From positions 62,001 through 126,000 of the forward strand of contig DASWRI010000083.1 of the NCBI GenBank assembly GCA_036403235.1: a DNA stretch of 64,000 bases, in the 5' to 3' direction. Of this stretch, positions 8,467 through 17,530 are shown in pieces. The notes below the pieces were generated by a model, which ran no database searches, had not been told where the DNA came from, and saw only the letters and a list, made by a program, of their open reading frames with translations. Position numbers and translations under genes: made by a program. This DNA is from JBGTFE01 sp036403235 (GTDB taxonomy: Bacteria > Acidobacteriota > Blastocatellia > Pyrinomonadales > Pyrinomonadaceae). Within the stretch, counting starts at the first letter, position 1; each line of letters opens with the position of its first letter.

Positions 8467-8549
8467 TTTAATCGCCGGAAGCGCTAAATTTATTTTTTTA
8501 TCGTGTTAAATCTTATGGATTCTTACAGTTACACATTGCCGATAATTTA

Positions 8550-8578
8550 TTGACAAAAAGGCCGATAAAGAACACAAT
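8550..8578 (+). promoter_or_regulatory. Candidate sigma-70-type promoter for the tssK-start operon
   Basis: TTGACA at 8550-8555 and CACAAT at 8573-8578 are separated by 17 bp, in an AT-rich region about 70 bp before the tssK ATG. The 244-bp gap 8404-8647 holds this site and the hairpin at 8444-8466; nothing else was recognised in it. The -10 matches four of six consensus bases. Confidence 0.5.
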
Positions 8579-8647
8579 CAATAAAAAAGTATATAAATAA
8601 TTCATAAAATCTTATCCGAAACGAGTTCTGTAAATGACTGCTAAACT

Positions 8648-9997
8648 ATGAGCAAATATCGCAAGATTGTCTGGAATGAGGGAATGCTGCTGACGCCGCA
8701 CCATTTCCAGCAGTGGGATAATTATTACGAGGAGCTCCTCAATTCGCGAATTCGCGCGCTTCTGCCTTATGAATACGGCGTTTTAGATTTTCAAATCAAC
8801 CGCGAAGCCATCGCCAACGGCAATTTTCAAATGACCAATTGCCACGCCGTCCTGCCCGACGGTCTGGTGATAAATTCCGATACGGACGGTCTGCCCGATT
8901 TGCGCCCGGTCGGCGAACATTTTCATACGGAAGCCGAAACGCTCGGCGTTCATCTGGCGATTCCGGCCAAAAAAATCGGCGAAGCGAATTTTCAGGCAAA
9001 CGGCGCAAAAGCGAGCGCCAACGTGCGTTTTTTGCAGGAAGGCGCGCTCGTCAGAGACGAGACGAGCGGAACCAACGAGCAGCCGCTCGCGCTCGCCAAA
9101 AGCAATCTGCGGATAATCTTCGACGACGAGGTGCGCGACGGCTTTACCTCGATGAAAATCGCCGAGCTCACCCGGACGCCGACCGGGCAGATGAAGATTT
9201 CGGACGATTACATTCCGCCCGTTTTGAAAGTTTCGGCTTCGGGCTGGCTCGTCAATATGCTGCGTCAGCTCGTCGAGATTCTAAACACGAAAAGCGGAAG
9301 TCTCGGCGAGCAGCGCCGCCAGAGAAACGCGTCGCTGGCCGATTTTACGACCGCTGAAGTCGCCGTTTTCTGGCTTTTGCACACGATAAATTCTTCGATT
9401 CCGACGATGGCGCATTTTTTTCACGCGCCGCTCGTTCACCCGGAAAAGCTTTATCTCGAAATGGCGCAGCTGGTCGGAAAGCTGATGACTTTTTCGACCG
9501 AATATTATCCGAAGGACATCGTTAAATACGACCACGACGATTTGCATTTTACGTTTTACAATCTTTCGGCGCAGCTCAGGGAATTGCTCGAAACCGTGAT
9601 TCCGAGCCGTTGCGTCGCGATTCCGCTCGAAAAAACGCGCGATACGCTTTACGTCGGGCGCGTCGAGGACGAGCGTCTTTTGAAAGAGGCCGGATTTTAT
9701 CTCGCGGTCAGCTCGAAAATGCCCGAAGCGAAATTGATTGAAACGGTTCCGCGCGTCGTCAAAATCGGCTCGCGCGATGTGATTGACACGATTATCAATT
9801 CGGCGCTTCCGGGCGTCGTTTTAACGCACGCCAACCCGCCTCCCGCACCGATTCCGACGCGCGTCGGTTTCCGGTATTTTATGCTCGACACGATTGGACC
9901 GTATTGGGACGGAATCAAGGGCTCGAAAGTTATCTCGGTTTACGTGCCCGACGAAATTCCCGACGTAAAACTGGAAATGTACGCGGTGAAACCTTAG
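8648..9997 (+). CDS. tssK: T6SS baseplate protein TssK
   Basis: 449 residues, normal for TssK. The family-defining start is present: KIVWNEGMLLTPHHFQQWD. TssK trimers join the TssFG baseplate wedges to the TssLM membrane complex in the cytoplasm. The N-terminal shell domain and the helical middle (VAVFWLLHTINSSIPTMAHF) are visible. The C-terminal receptor-binding part ends at about 449 (VSVYVPDEIPDVKLEMYAV). It is the first gene after the putative promoter at 8550 and leads the core tssKLM set. No Shine-Dalgarno sequence is obvious before the ATG; other starts would remove the conserved N-terminus. Confidence 0.95.
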   Translation: MSKYRKIVWNEGMLLTPHHFQQWDNYYEELLNSRIRALLPYEYGVLDFQINREAIANGNFQMTNCHAVLPDGLVINSDTDGLPDLRPVGEHFHTEAETLGVHLAIPAKKIGEANFQANGAKASANVRFLQEGALVRDETSGTNEQPLALAKSNLRIIFDDEVRDGFTSMKIAELTRTPTGQMKISDDYIPPVLKVSASGWLVNMLRQLVEILNTKSGSLGEQRRQRNASLADFTTAEVAVFWLLHTINSSIPTMAHFFHAPLVHPEKLYLEMAQLVGKLMTFSTEYYPKDIVKYDHDDLHFTFYNLSAQLRELLETVIPSRCVAIPLEKTRDTLYVGRVEDERLLKEAGFYLAVSSKMPEAKLIETVPRVVKIGSRDVIDTIINSALPGVVLTHANPPPAPIPTRVGFRYFMLDTIGPYWDGIKGSKVISVYVPDEIPDVKLEMYAVKP

Positions 9998-10078
9998 AAA
10001 GTCGAAGGTCAAAAATCAAAAGTCGAAATTCTGACTTCAAATTGACTTTAAACTTTTGACTTTCGACCTTTGACTCGA
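9998..10078. repeat. Heptad-repeat hairpin between tssK and tssL
   Basis: The left arm starts within four bases of the tssK stop, with 7-bp units such as GTCGAAG and GTCAAAA. The right arm (about 10042-10076) is the mirror, with units like TTGACTT and TCGACCT. It ends a few bases before the tssL ATG. A long imperfect stem is possible inside the operon, so partial termination or mRNA processing may occur here. Confidence 0.7.
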
Positions 10079-10082
10079 AGAT

Positions 10083-10760
10083 ATGAGCGAAAGAACGAAC
10101 AAAAACGATTTAGTGGCTTTTGCCGGGCCGATTTTCGATTTGATTTTGCGTCTGAAATCCGGAATCGTCACGCCCTCGAACGATTTGCGGCCGAAAATCG
10201 CGGCGCAGCTCGAAGATTTTGAAAAGCGCGCCGAGCGTTATCGTTTCAGCCCGAAAATTATTCAGGTCGCCAAATTTGCGCTCGCTTCATTTGTCGACGA
10301 GACGGTTTTGACCAACAACTTTCAGATGAAGGAGGAATGGGAAAAATATCCTCTTCAGCTCGAACTTTTCCGCGAGCAGCTCGCCGGAGAAAAGTTTTTT
10401 GAAAAGCTCGAAGCGATGCTCCGGCAAATCGACGTGACGCAGGACGCGGTCGAGATTTATTACATTTGTATGCTGCTCGGCTTTAAGGGCCGATACGGCG
10501 TTTACGAAAAGGAAAAGCTTTTGCAGATAATGCAGGAGACGGCCAACGCGCTCGTCAAAAGCGGAAAAATCCGACCGACCGAGCTTTCGCCGCACTGGCT
10601 CGCGAGCGACCAGCCCGCGCCGCCGAAAAAACGCGGAATGCCCGTCTGGGCGAAAATTTCGGCGTTTGCCGGTCTCGGTCTGGCGGTAATCGTTTACTTG
10701 GTGATGTTTCTGCTCTCTTCAAAATTTCTGGACGACGCGATGCGAAACTTGCAGCTTTAA
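10083..10760 (+). CDS. tssL: T6SS inner-membrane protein TssL (DotU/IcmH family)
   Basis: 225 residues. A helical cytoplasmic DotU domain (about 10-170) carries family features: FAGPIFDLILRLKSG, AKFALASFVDETVL, and YYICMLLGFKGRYGV. A single C-terminal membrane anchor follows (about 187-211, WAKISAFAGLGLAVIVYLVM). TssL binds TssM and TssK and anchors the machine in the inner membrane. This is the short form without a C-terminal peptidoglycan-binding OmpA domain, so wall attachment must come from other proteins. The stop is separated from the tssM ATG by three bases, which implies translational coupling. Confidence 0.94.
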   Translation: MSERTNKNDLVAFAGPIFDLILRLKSGIVTPSNDLRPKIAAQLEDFEKRAERYRFSPKIIQVAKFALASFVDETVLTNNFQMKEEWEKYPLQLELFREQLAGEKFFEKLEAMLRQIDVTQDAVEIYYICMLLGFKGRYGVYEKEKLLQIMQETANALVKSGKIRPTELSPHWLASDQPAPPKKRGMPVWAKISAFAGLGLAVIVYLVMFLLSSKFLDDAMRNLQL

Positions 10761-10763
10761 TTT

Positions 10764-13700
10764 ATGAATTCCTGGCACGCTCAACAACTCAAATTTGCTT
10801 TCGGAATCGGCGGATTTATGTCGTTTTACGGAATCGTCAGCCTCATCGTCTGGCTGTTGGGCGACAAAATGGGTTTTCCCGTTTCGCAGAGAATCGTCAT
10901 TATCGCGCTTATCCTGCTCACGCTGCCGCTGGCTTTGATACTCGGCTACGTCGTCACCGGACGAAAACAGAAAAAACAAAATAAAGAAATTGAAGGCGCG
11001 AAAGCCGAAGAAAAATCTCCGGTTGATAAAAAAGCGCAAAAGCAAGCCGCGCCGCCCGCTGGCGACGATTTAACGAAAGGCGCGGAAGAAGTCGTCCAGT
11101 TTTTGAAAAAATCCAATCTCGGCGCGGGCGGTAAGGACGCCGTTTATTCGCTGCCGTGGTATATCGTCGCCGGAACGCCGAAAAGCGGAAAATCGTCGCT
11201 CGTCATCGGCTCGAATCTCAATTTTCAAAATCTGCCGAGCCAGCGCGAATCCGAGCAAAATCATGTCCGGCCGACCAGAAACGTCGATTGGCGCGTCACC
11301 AGCGACGCGGTTTTCGTCGATACCGCCGGGCGTTTTCAACTGGACGGCGCGGACGCGGGCGAATGGGCGTCAATTGTTGAAACTATCAAAAAAAATCGCG
11401 CCAATCGCCCGCTTGACGGATTTATACTGGCGGTCAGCGCGGAAAAAATCTTAAACGCCGACGAGCGCGAAATCGAAGCGATGGCCAAAGTGATGCGCGC
11501 CCGCCTCGACGAAGTGACCGAGCGCGTCAAGCAGCGTTTCCCGGTTTATCTGGTTTTTACAAACGCCGACGCCATCGAAGGTTTTCGCGATTCTTTTTCG
11601 ACTTCAAAACAGGAAGGAAAAACTTTAGTCTGGGGCGCGACGATTCCGCTCGAAAAAGCGGAGAACAGCCAGACGCTTTTTGACGGCGAATACGAGCTTT
11701 TGCAAAATTCGTTGATGAAGCGCCGATTGATGCGGCTTTCAGCGCCTTTCGCGCCCGTTCGCCAGCTCAGAATTTTTAATTTTCCGCTTCATTTCGGCGC
11801 GGCGCGGCGCAAATTAGGCGCGTTTGTCTCGACGCTTTTCCGGCCCAATCCGTTTAGCGAAAGCCCGTTTTTGCGCGGTTTTTATTTTACGGCCGCGCCG
11901 GTTGCAAAATCGAAAGCGACCGGACAGACGATGCCGCCGAACGCGCCGCCGACCGTCGGGCAGACGTATTTTACCGAGAGATTTTTTCGCGACGTCGTTT
12001 TGCGCGACAAGGATTTGGTCAAAACTTTCCAGTCGCAAAAGCAGAAAGCGCCGATTTTCGGCTGGCTTTTGACGTTTCTCGTCGGATTTCTCGCTCTCGC
12101 CGTTTTGATTTTGGCGGGCGTTTCGCTTTCGAACAACCGGGCGATGCTCATCGAAGCCACGAGAAAGGGCGACGCCGTTTTAAGAATCGTCAGAGACGAC
12201 GCCAATATCAACCCGCTTTCGAAAAACGCGGACGACACCGGAAAAGAAATAATCGCGATTGACGATTTGCGCAAGCTGCTCGTCAAGCTCGACGATTACG
12301 AGCGCAACCGCGCGCCGTTTTATATGGGTTTGGGGCTTTATTCGGGCAATCGAATTTATAAGGAAAAGCTTCTGCCGATTTATTTCAACGCGGTCGAGCG
12401 CCGTTTTAAAGACCCGATGCGCAAAAAAGTCGAGGAAGATTTGCGCGCTTTCGCCGCCAGCCCGACGGTCGCCAATCCGGCGGCTCTAAGCGAAGATGAG
12501 GAGAAAAACCTGGGCAAATATTACGATTTGCTAAAAGCTTACCTGATGCTTTCGGGCGAATACAAAGACCGGGCGAACGCCTCGGACATTTCGAACGCGC
12601 TCAAGGATTACTGGGTGAAAGAGGCGAAAGTGCCGGAGAATTTGCAGGAAACGGCGCAGTATCAGCTCGATTTCTGGGCGAAACAGGTCGACCGCGATGA
12701 GCCGCCCGCGCGCTTTCCGCGCATTCCGCTCGACAACAATTTGATTACAAACGTCCGCCGAAAACTGCAGGCGTTCCCCGCGCCTTTCCGTTATTACAAA
12801 CGAAAAGTGACGGAAATCTCGAAACAAATCGACGAAAAATTCGGCGCGACGACCGTCGAGGGAATGCTCTCCAGAAACAACGCCGACGCGAGCTTTATTG
12901 AAGGAAATTACGCCGTTCCGGGCGCGTACACGCTCGAAGGCTATCGCCTGATGAAAAAAGCCATCGCCGACGCCGAGACGACTTTGAGCGCCGACGATTG
13001 GGTGATGGGCGAGCAGGACAAAAAGGAAACGAGCGCGCAGACGGACGACGCGCGCAAAATCGAAGAGAGATATTTTCGCGATTACGCCGACCAGTGGCGC
13101 AATTTCGTCAAAGCCGCGCGCGTCAAGCCGTATACGAAAGAAAACGCCAGGGACGCGCTCGCTTCGTTTTCGACCAAAAGCTCGCCGATGCTGATTCTGG
13201 CGCAGGAAATCGCGCGCAACACGAATTTTTCCGGCAAGCCGAAACCGCAGGGCTGGTGGGAATGGATAAAAAGCTTTTTTTCAAAAAAAGAGGAAAGCAC
13301 CGACACGGGCGGAAATTCTCCGGTCGAACAGGAATTTCGCCAACTGTTTGCTTTTGTCGGCGACGGCGACGCGAAAGGCGCGCCGATTGAAAAATATCAG
13401 GTCGAAGTCGAAAGAGTTTCGGGCAAATTCGGCAAATTTACGCCGAACGAAATAAACCAGCTGACGCAGGATTTGGCGCGCGAAGACGACAAGAAATTCC
13501 CCGAGCTGCGCGACGCCGACGCGAAAGTCGCGGCGCTGCTCAAGCCTTTCAGCGAAAAATCTTCAACGCAGGCGCTCGCCGATTTTCTCAAACAGCCGAT
13601 TGGAAATCTGCGCGCGCTGCTCGGCGAAGGCGCGCAGACCGAGCTTTCGAGAACGTGGACGGACAAAATCGCGCCCGAAGCGAAAGACGCGACAAAAGGA

Positions 13701-14408
13701 TTTCCGTTTGAAGACTCGCCGACCGAAGCCGATTTGAACAAATTAAAAGCTTTTCTGAATCCGGTCGACGGCACATTGACAAAATTTTACAAGGAAAATC
13801 TGGAAAAGGATTTCGATTACGCCAACAATCAATACAAACCGAAAGACGCGGCAAAATACAGCGAAGCGTTTGTCACTTATCTGAACAACGCCTTCCGTTT
13901 GCGCGACACGCTTTTCGGAAAAAATCAAAATCCGGGTTATATGTACACGTTTGAGATAAAACCCGTCGCGGACACGATTATCGAAGGCGTCGTCGACGGC
14001 GAAGAAGTAAAATCGGGCGAAACAAAAAATATCAAATTCCCGGCGGAAGCGGGCAAACAGGTCGGCGTCAATTTGAAAGTTTCGCCGACCGGCGGAACGG
14101 TTTCAACTCCGGCTTTGGCAAAATCTCCGACGCCCGCCGTCAGTAATTCTAATTCAACGCCCGTGCCTGCGAGCACGCCGACGCCGACCGTGAACAGCGG
14201 CGGCAGCACTTCGGGTTTTGCGATTGAGAAAAAAACGACCTGGGGATTATTTAGATTTTTTAATGACGGCGCGCCGGAGAAGCAGTCGAATTCGTATGTA
14301 CTGACATACAAAAACGTGAAAATTGTCGTCACGGCGAGCGGCGGCGATTTGTTCGACAAAAACGTTTTCAAGGCGCTTCGCGACGTACCAAACGGCGTTT
14401 TGAAGTAA
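10764..14408 (+). CDS. tssM: T6SS inner-membrane protein TssM (IcmF family)
   Basis: 1214 residues. Two N-terminal membrane segments (about 13-35 and 44-65) are followed by a cytoplasmic NTPase-like domain with a Walker A motif GTPKSGKS at 137-144 and the downstream VDTAGRF. A third membrane segment lies at about 433-455 (IFGWLLTFLVGFLALAVLIL), then a large periplasmic helical region. Near the C-terminus a Ser/Thr/Pro linker (about 1118-1150) precedes a final beta-domain of about 70 residues (TWGLFRFFNDGAP). TssM spans the envelope and normally contacts the TssJ lipoprotein, but no tssJ was found in the cluster. The intact Walker motif suggests nucleotide binding. The gene sits between tssL (3-bp gap) and tagJ (12-bp gap). 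Confidence 0.95.
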   Translation: MNSWHAQQLKFAFGIGGFMSFYGIVSLIVWLLGDKMGFPVSQRIVIIALILLTLPLALILGYVVTGRKQKKQNKEIEGAKAEEKSPVDKKAQKQAAPPAGDDLTKGAEEVVQFLKKSNLGAGGKDAVYSLPWYIVAGTPKSGKSSLVIGSNLNFQNLPSQRESEQNHVRPTRNVDWRVTSDAVFVDTAGRFQLDGADAGEWASIVETIKKNRANRPLDGFILAVSAEKILNADEREIEAMAKVMRARLDEVTERVKQRFPVYLVFTNADAIEGFRDSFSTSKQEGKTLVWGATIPLEKAENSQTLFDGEYELLQNSLMKRRLMRLSAPFAPVRQLRIFNFPLHFGAARRKLGAFVSTLFRPNPFSESPFLRGFYFTAAPVAKSKATGQTMPPNAPPTVGQTYFTERFFRDVVLRDKDLVKTFQSQKQKAPIFGWLLTFLVGFLALAVLILAGVSLSNNRAMLIEATRKGDAVLRIVRDDANINPLSKNADDTGKEIIAIDDLRKLLVKLDDYERNRAPFYMGLGLYSGNRIYKEKLLPIYFNAVERRFKDPMRKKVEEDLRAFAASPTVANPAALSEDEEKNLGKYYDLLKAYLMLSGEYKDRANASDISNALKDYWVKEAKVPENLQETAQYQLDFWAKQVDRDEPPARFPRIPLDNNLITNVRRKLQAFPAPFRYYKRKVTEISKQIDEKFGATTVEGMLSRNNADASFIEGNYAVPGAYTLEGYRLMKKAIADAETTLSADDWVMGEQDKKETSAQTDDARKIEERYFRDYADQWRNFVKAARVKPYTKENARDALASFSTKSSPMLILAQEIARNTNFSGKPKPQGWWEWIKSFFSKKEESTDTGGNSPVEQEFRQLFAFVGDGDAKGAPIEKYQVEVERVSGKFGKFTPNEINQLTQDLAREDDKKFPELRDADAKVAALLKPFSEKSSTQALADFLKQPIGNLRALLGEGAQTELSRTWTDKIAPEAKDATKGFPFEDSPTEADLNKLKAFLNPVDGTLTKFYKENLEKDFDYANNQYKPKDAAKYSEAFVTYLNNAFRLRDTLFGKNQNPGYMYTFEIKPVADTIIEGVVDGEEVKSGETKNIKFPAEAGKQVGVNLKVSPTGGTVSTPALAKSPTPAVSNSNSTPVPASTPTPTVNSGGSTSGFAIEKKTTWGLFRFFNDGAPEKQSNSYVLTYKNVKIVVTASGGDLFDKNVFKALRDVPNGVLK

Positions 14409-14420
14409 ATAAAATTAAAG

Positions 14421-15221
14421 ATGAATGAAGCTAAAACACAACTTGATGCGGGAGATTTGAGCGGCGCGGTCGAATCGGCGCTGGCGTCGGTCAAATCGAG
14501 CCCGAACGATGCGCGCGCGCGCACTTTTCTTTTCGAGCTTTCCTGTTTTACCGGCGACTGGGAACGCGCCGAGCGGCAGCTCGACGTTATCGGCCATCAG
14601 GACGCAAATGCGATGATTGGCTCTTTGATTTATCGCCAGTGCATCGAGGCCGAGCGCAAACGCGCCAGATTTTTTTCCGAAAGCCTAAAGCCCGAATTCC
14701 TGGCGACGCCGCCCGGTTACGTTTACGGCCTGCTGACGGCAAACAATCGTCTGCGCGAAGGAAATGCGGCCGAAGCGCGCGAAATTCTCGATAAAACGGA
14801 AGAACAGCGGCCGGCTTTCAGCTGCCGAATCAACAGCCGGGAGATTTCCGATTTTCGCGACTACAACGATTTGACGAGCTGCGTTCTCGAAGCGATTATC
14901 CAGGATTCATACGTCTGGATTCCGCTCGAACAAATCACGAAAATCAAGCTCGGCGAACTGAAATCGCTGCGCGACCTTTTCTGGATTCAGGCCGAAGTGG
15001 AAACCGAGAACGGCATGAACGGCGAGATGTTTCTGCCTGCGCTTTACGCCAATTCTTGGAAAAGCGACAACGACCAGATTCGGCTCGGGCGAATGACCGA
15101 CTGGCGCGACGCCGGAAACGAAATTTTCGTCGGCGAAGGAATGAAAATGTTCTGGGCTGACGGCGAGGACGTGCCCGTTTTGGAATTAAAGGAAATCGAA
15201 TTCGTTCGAACCGAAAGTTAA
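14421..15221 (+). CDS. tagJ: T6SS accessory protein TagJ (ImpE family)
   Basis: 266 residues. The N-terminal TPR-like helices (AKTQLDAGDLSGAVESALASVK, with a second pair around 35-60) and the beta C-domain (SYVWIPLEQITKIKL) match ImpE/TagJ proteins. In systems that carry it, TagJ binds the sheath protein TssB and is thought to modulate ClpV-driven disassembly. It follows tssM closely and precedes two peptidase-like genes. Regulation is probably by the same operon transcript. Confidence 0.88.
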   Translation: MNEAKTQLDAGDLSGAVESALASVKSSPNDARARTFLFELSCFTGDWERAERQLDVIGHQDANAMIGSLIYRQCIEAERKRARFFSESLKPEFLATPPGYVYGLLTANNRLREGNAAEAREILDKTEEQRPAFSCRINSREISDFRDYNDLTSCVLEAIIQDSYVWIPLEQITKIKLGELKSLRDLFWIQAEVETENGMNGEMFLPALYANSWKSDNDQIRLGRMTDWRDAGNEIFVGEGMKMFWADGEDVPVLELKEIEFVRTES

Positions 15222-15234
15222 AAAGGAGTTTGTT

Positions 15235-15777
15235 ATGGCGGCTTTTAATGTTTATCTCGGAGAAATCGGAAGTACCGGATTAACCGATAAGGAAAAGAGC
15301 GATGTAAAGACAAAGCTGGAAGGCTGGTTCGGGAAAATCGTCGATTCGGGCGACACTGCACTTGTCAGTTGGACGAGCTCCGCGCCCGCTTCTATCCAGG
15401 ACAACGAACTGCTGGTTTACTATGTTTCCGGCTCAAGCGGCAGTATTTTGAAGGTCATGCCCGGAAATACCGGAGGCAGCGGAAACGGGAACGGCCTGAC
15501 CGTTTTCGGCGGAAGTCTGACCGGCTCGGAAATTTATGTTTCAAGCAGCAAAAGCGGGTTGGCCGAGCTGACTTTTCACGAATTACTGCACAATAAACTG
15601 CATTTGGACGACGCCAATTTGCATAAAAAAGATGGTTTGGCGGCCGCGACGGTTCCGATTGGCGGCCAGCCTTCGACGAGCAACATCAGCGATATGAATA
15701 AAGCTTTGAAAAATAAAAACAAACAATGGACGGGCGGCTGGCTGGCTTTTAGCGACCCGATCAACGGTTACCTTTAA
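15235..15777 (+). CDS. Putative zinc metallopeptidase (HExxH) in the T6SS operon, candidate effector
   Basis: 180 residues with no signal peptide or membrane segment. The central motif is FHELLHNKLHLDD: His115, Glu116 and His119 form an HExxH zinc site. Asp125, ten residues after His115, could be the third ligand, as in aspartate-type metzincins; His123 or His130 are alternatives. A Gly/Ser/Asn-rich stretch (about 64-95) lies before it. The overall sequence was not recognised as a named family. It has a strong ribosome-binding site (AAAGGAG before the ATG) and sits between tagJ and the M23-like gene, inside the structural operon. Without an export signal, the likely way out of the cell is the T6SS itself. 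An intracellular processing role is the alternative. Confidence 0.65.
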   Translation: MAAFNVYLGEIGSTGLTDKEKSDVKTKLEGWFGKIVDSGDTALVSWTSSAPASIQDNELLVYYVSGSSGSILKVMPGNTGGSGNGNGLTVFGGSLTGSEIYVSSSKSGLAELTFHELLHNKLHLDDANLHKKDGLAAATVPIGGQPSTSNISDMNKALKNKNKQWTGGWLAFSDPINGYL

Positions 15778-15813
15778 AATGAAATTTATAAAATTTGATG
15801 GAGATAGTTAAAA

Positions 15814-16332
15814 ATGCCCGTTTACCCGTTAGCAAAAAAAGTCGAGTCATACAAAACCGTCGCGCCGGCCAAATTTAACGCGCCGCGCGGCGGCGGAGCG
15901 CGCAAACACGCGGGCATCGATATGGGAATCGGGGCGGGCTCGTCCGTCTACGCGATGGCCAAGGGAACGGTTCTCGAAGCGAGCAGCACCGGATTTTACG
16001 TCGATGCCGATAAGGGCATCAATGTCGGCGTCGTGTCCATCAAGCACGACGTCAAGATTACAATCGGCGGTGTCGAATACGACAGTTTTGTCGTTCGCTA
16101 CGGCGAGGTCGATACGGTAAAAGTTTCCAAAAACGCGTCGGTTGACGAAGGAGATTTAATCGCCCTGGTCGCCAAACAGGCGGACGAAGGAACGGAGCTT
16201 CATCTGGAGCTCTATCTCGGCGAGCAGGGTATTACTTCGGCGTCCGTGTTTAAATCAAGCAATCCGCCTTATATGCGCGCTTTTACGCCGAGCGACCCGA
16301 CCGCGTTGGTTGATAGTTTGAATGTAAAATGA
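15814..16332 (+). CDS. M23/LytM-like peptidase with altered catalytic residues, in the T6SS operon
   Basis: 172 residues with no signal peptide. The fold resembles the peptidoglycan endopeptidase family M23: KHAGIDMG gives the zinc ligands His32 and Asp36, the VYAMAKGTVLEA strand follows, and ELHLELYLG supplies His130 as third ligand. However, the first His of the usual HxH pair is Glu128, and the usual YxHL position reads YGEV (Glu98). The metal site is kept while both catalytic histidines seem replaced. It may bind peptidoglycan, act with a modified mechanism, or be a cargo or structural domain. It directly follows the HExxH gene and precedes tssA. Its ribosome-binding site is GGAGAT. Confidence 0.7.
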   Translation: MPVYPLAKKVESYKTVAPAKFNAPRGGGARKHAGIDMGIGAGSSVYAMAKGTVLEASSTGFYVDADKGINVGVVSIKHDVKITIGGVEYDSFVVRYGEVDTVKVSKNASVDEGDLIALVAKQADEGTELHLELYLGEQGITSASVFKSSNPPYMRAFTPSDPTALVDSLNVK

Positions 16333-16355
16333 TTTTTATTTGAGGAAGATTTCAA

Positions 16356-17486
16356 ATGATGAATATCGAATCAAAACCGCCCGTCATCGATTTTGACGCT
16401 CTGACGCAGCCGATTTCCGAAGAAAAGCCTTCGGGCGAAAGCCTTCGCTTTTCAAATTTATACGACGAAATCAAGGAAGCGCGCCGGGCCGATATGGATG
16501 TCGCACAGGGCCATTGGGAAACCGAGCTGAAAACTTCGGATTTTCGGAAAGTGATTGCGCTGGCCGTTCCTGCGCTCGCGTCGCAGACAAAAGATTTGCA
16601 GATAGCCGCGTGGCTCTCAGAAGCGCTCATCAAAGAATACGGCTTTGCGGGTTTGCGCGACAGTCTCAAGATGCTGAGTGTTTTGCAGGAAAAATTCTGG
16701 GAAACGATTTTTCCCGAAATCGACGAGGGCGATATGGAAGGCCGCGCGAACGCCATCGCGTGGATGGATACAAACGCCGCTTTCGCCGTCAAAAGCGCGC
16801 CGATAACCGCCGAAGGCTACGGCTTTGCCGACCTGGAAGATTCGAAACGCTACGACATTCCCGAAAATCTGGACGCGCTCGATTCGGCCGAACAGCAAAG
16901 ATATCGCGAGCTTCAGGCGGAAGCCGAAGCGAAAAATAAAGTTACAGCGAGCCGCTGGCAAAAAGCCAAATCGGCGTCGCGCCGCCAGTTTTACGAAGAA
17001 TTAAACTTAACGCTCGAAGAATGCTGGGCGGAATTCGCCGAAATAAATCGCGTTATCGAAGAAAAATACGACCGCAATCAAATGCCCGGACTGAGCAATT
17101 TAAAAAAAACGCTCGATGACATCGAAACGCAAATCAAAAAGCTTCTCGAAGAAAAACGCGCCGAAGAACCCGACGCGATTGAAGAAAGCGGCGAAGCGAC
17201 GCAAGACGACGGCGAAAACGGCGCAATCGCGGTCGCCGCGACCGGCGGCGCAATCCGGACGCGACAGGACGCGCTCAAACGGCTCGAAGAATTGTCCGAG
17301 TATTTTCGCAAAAACGAGCCGCAGAGTCCCGTTTCATATTTGATTCAGCGAGCCGTGAAATGGGGCAATATGCCGTTTGAAAGCTGGCTTCAGGATGTGA
17401 TTAAAGACGAAACCGTTTTGTTTCAGCTTCGTCAAACGCTTGGATTTAACACGAAATTGCCGGATTCGGAAAATCCGCAACAATAA
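16356..17486 (+). CDS. tssA: T6SS TssA (ImpA N-terminal domain family)
   Basis: 376 residues. The N-terminal ImpA domain begins with IDFDALTQPISEEKPSGESLRF and continues through WLSEALIKEYGFAGLRDSLKML and FWETIFPEIDEGDMEGRANAIAW, all family hallmarks. The middle contains a charged coiled coil (about 185-275). The C-terminal helical part (about 295-365) shows RQDALKRLEELSEYFRKNEP and SPVSYLIQRAVKWG, the short-form TssA end. TssA primes baseplate and tail assembly and caps or anchors the growing tube. Two ATGs lie in tandem at 16356 and 16359 after GAGGAAG. It precedes tssB by 44 bp. Confidence 0.92.
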   Translation: MMNIESKPPVIDFDALTQPISEEKPSGESLRFSNLYDEIKEARRADMDVAQGHWETELKTSDFRKVIALAVPALASQTKDLQIAAWLSEALIKEYGFAGLRDSLKMLSVLQEKFWETIFPEIDEGDMEGRANAIAWMDTNAAFAVKSAPITAEGYGFADLEDSKRYDIPENLDALDSAEQQRYRELQAEAEAKNKVTASRWQKAKSASRRQFYEELNLTLEECWAEFAEINRVIEEKYDRNQMPGLSNLKKTLDDIETQIKKLLEEKRAEEPDAIEESGEATQDDGENGAIAVAATGGAIRTRQDALKRLEELSEYFRKNEPQSPVSYLIQRAVKWGNMPFESWLQDVIKDETVLFQLRQTLGFNTKLPDSENPQQ

Positions 17487-17530
17487 ATTTCTAAAAAAAC
17501 TAGAATTAAATAAAAAAAGGAGATAAGATA

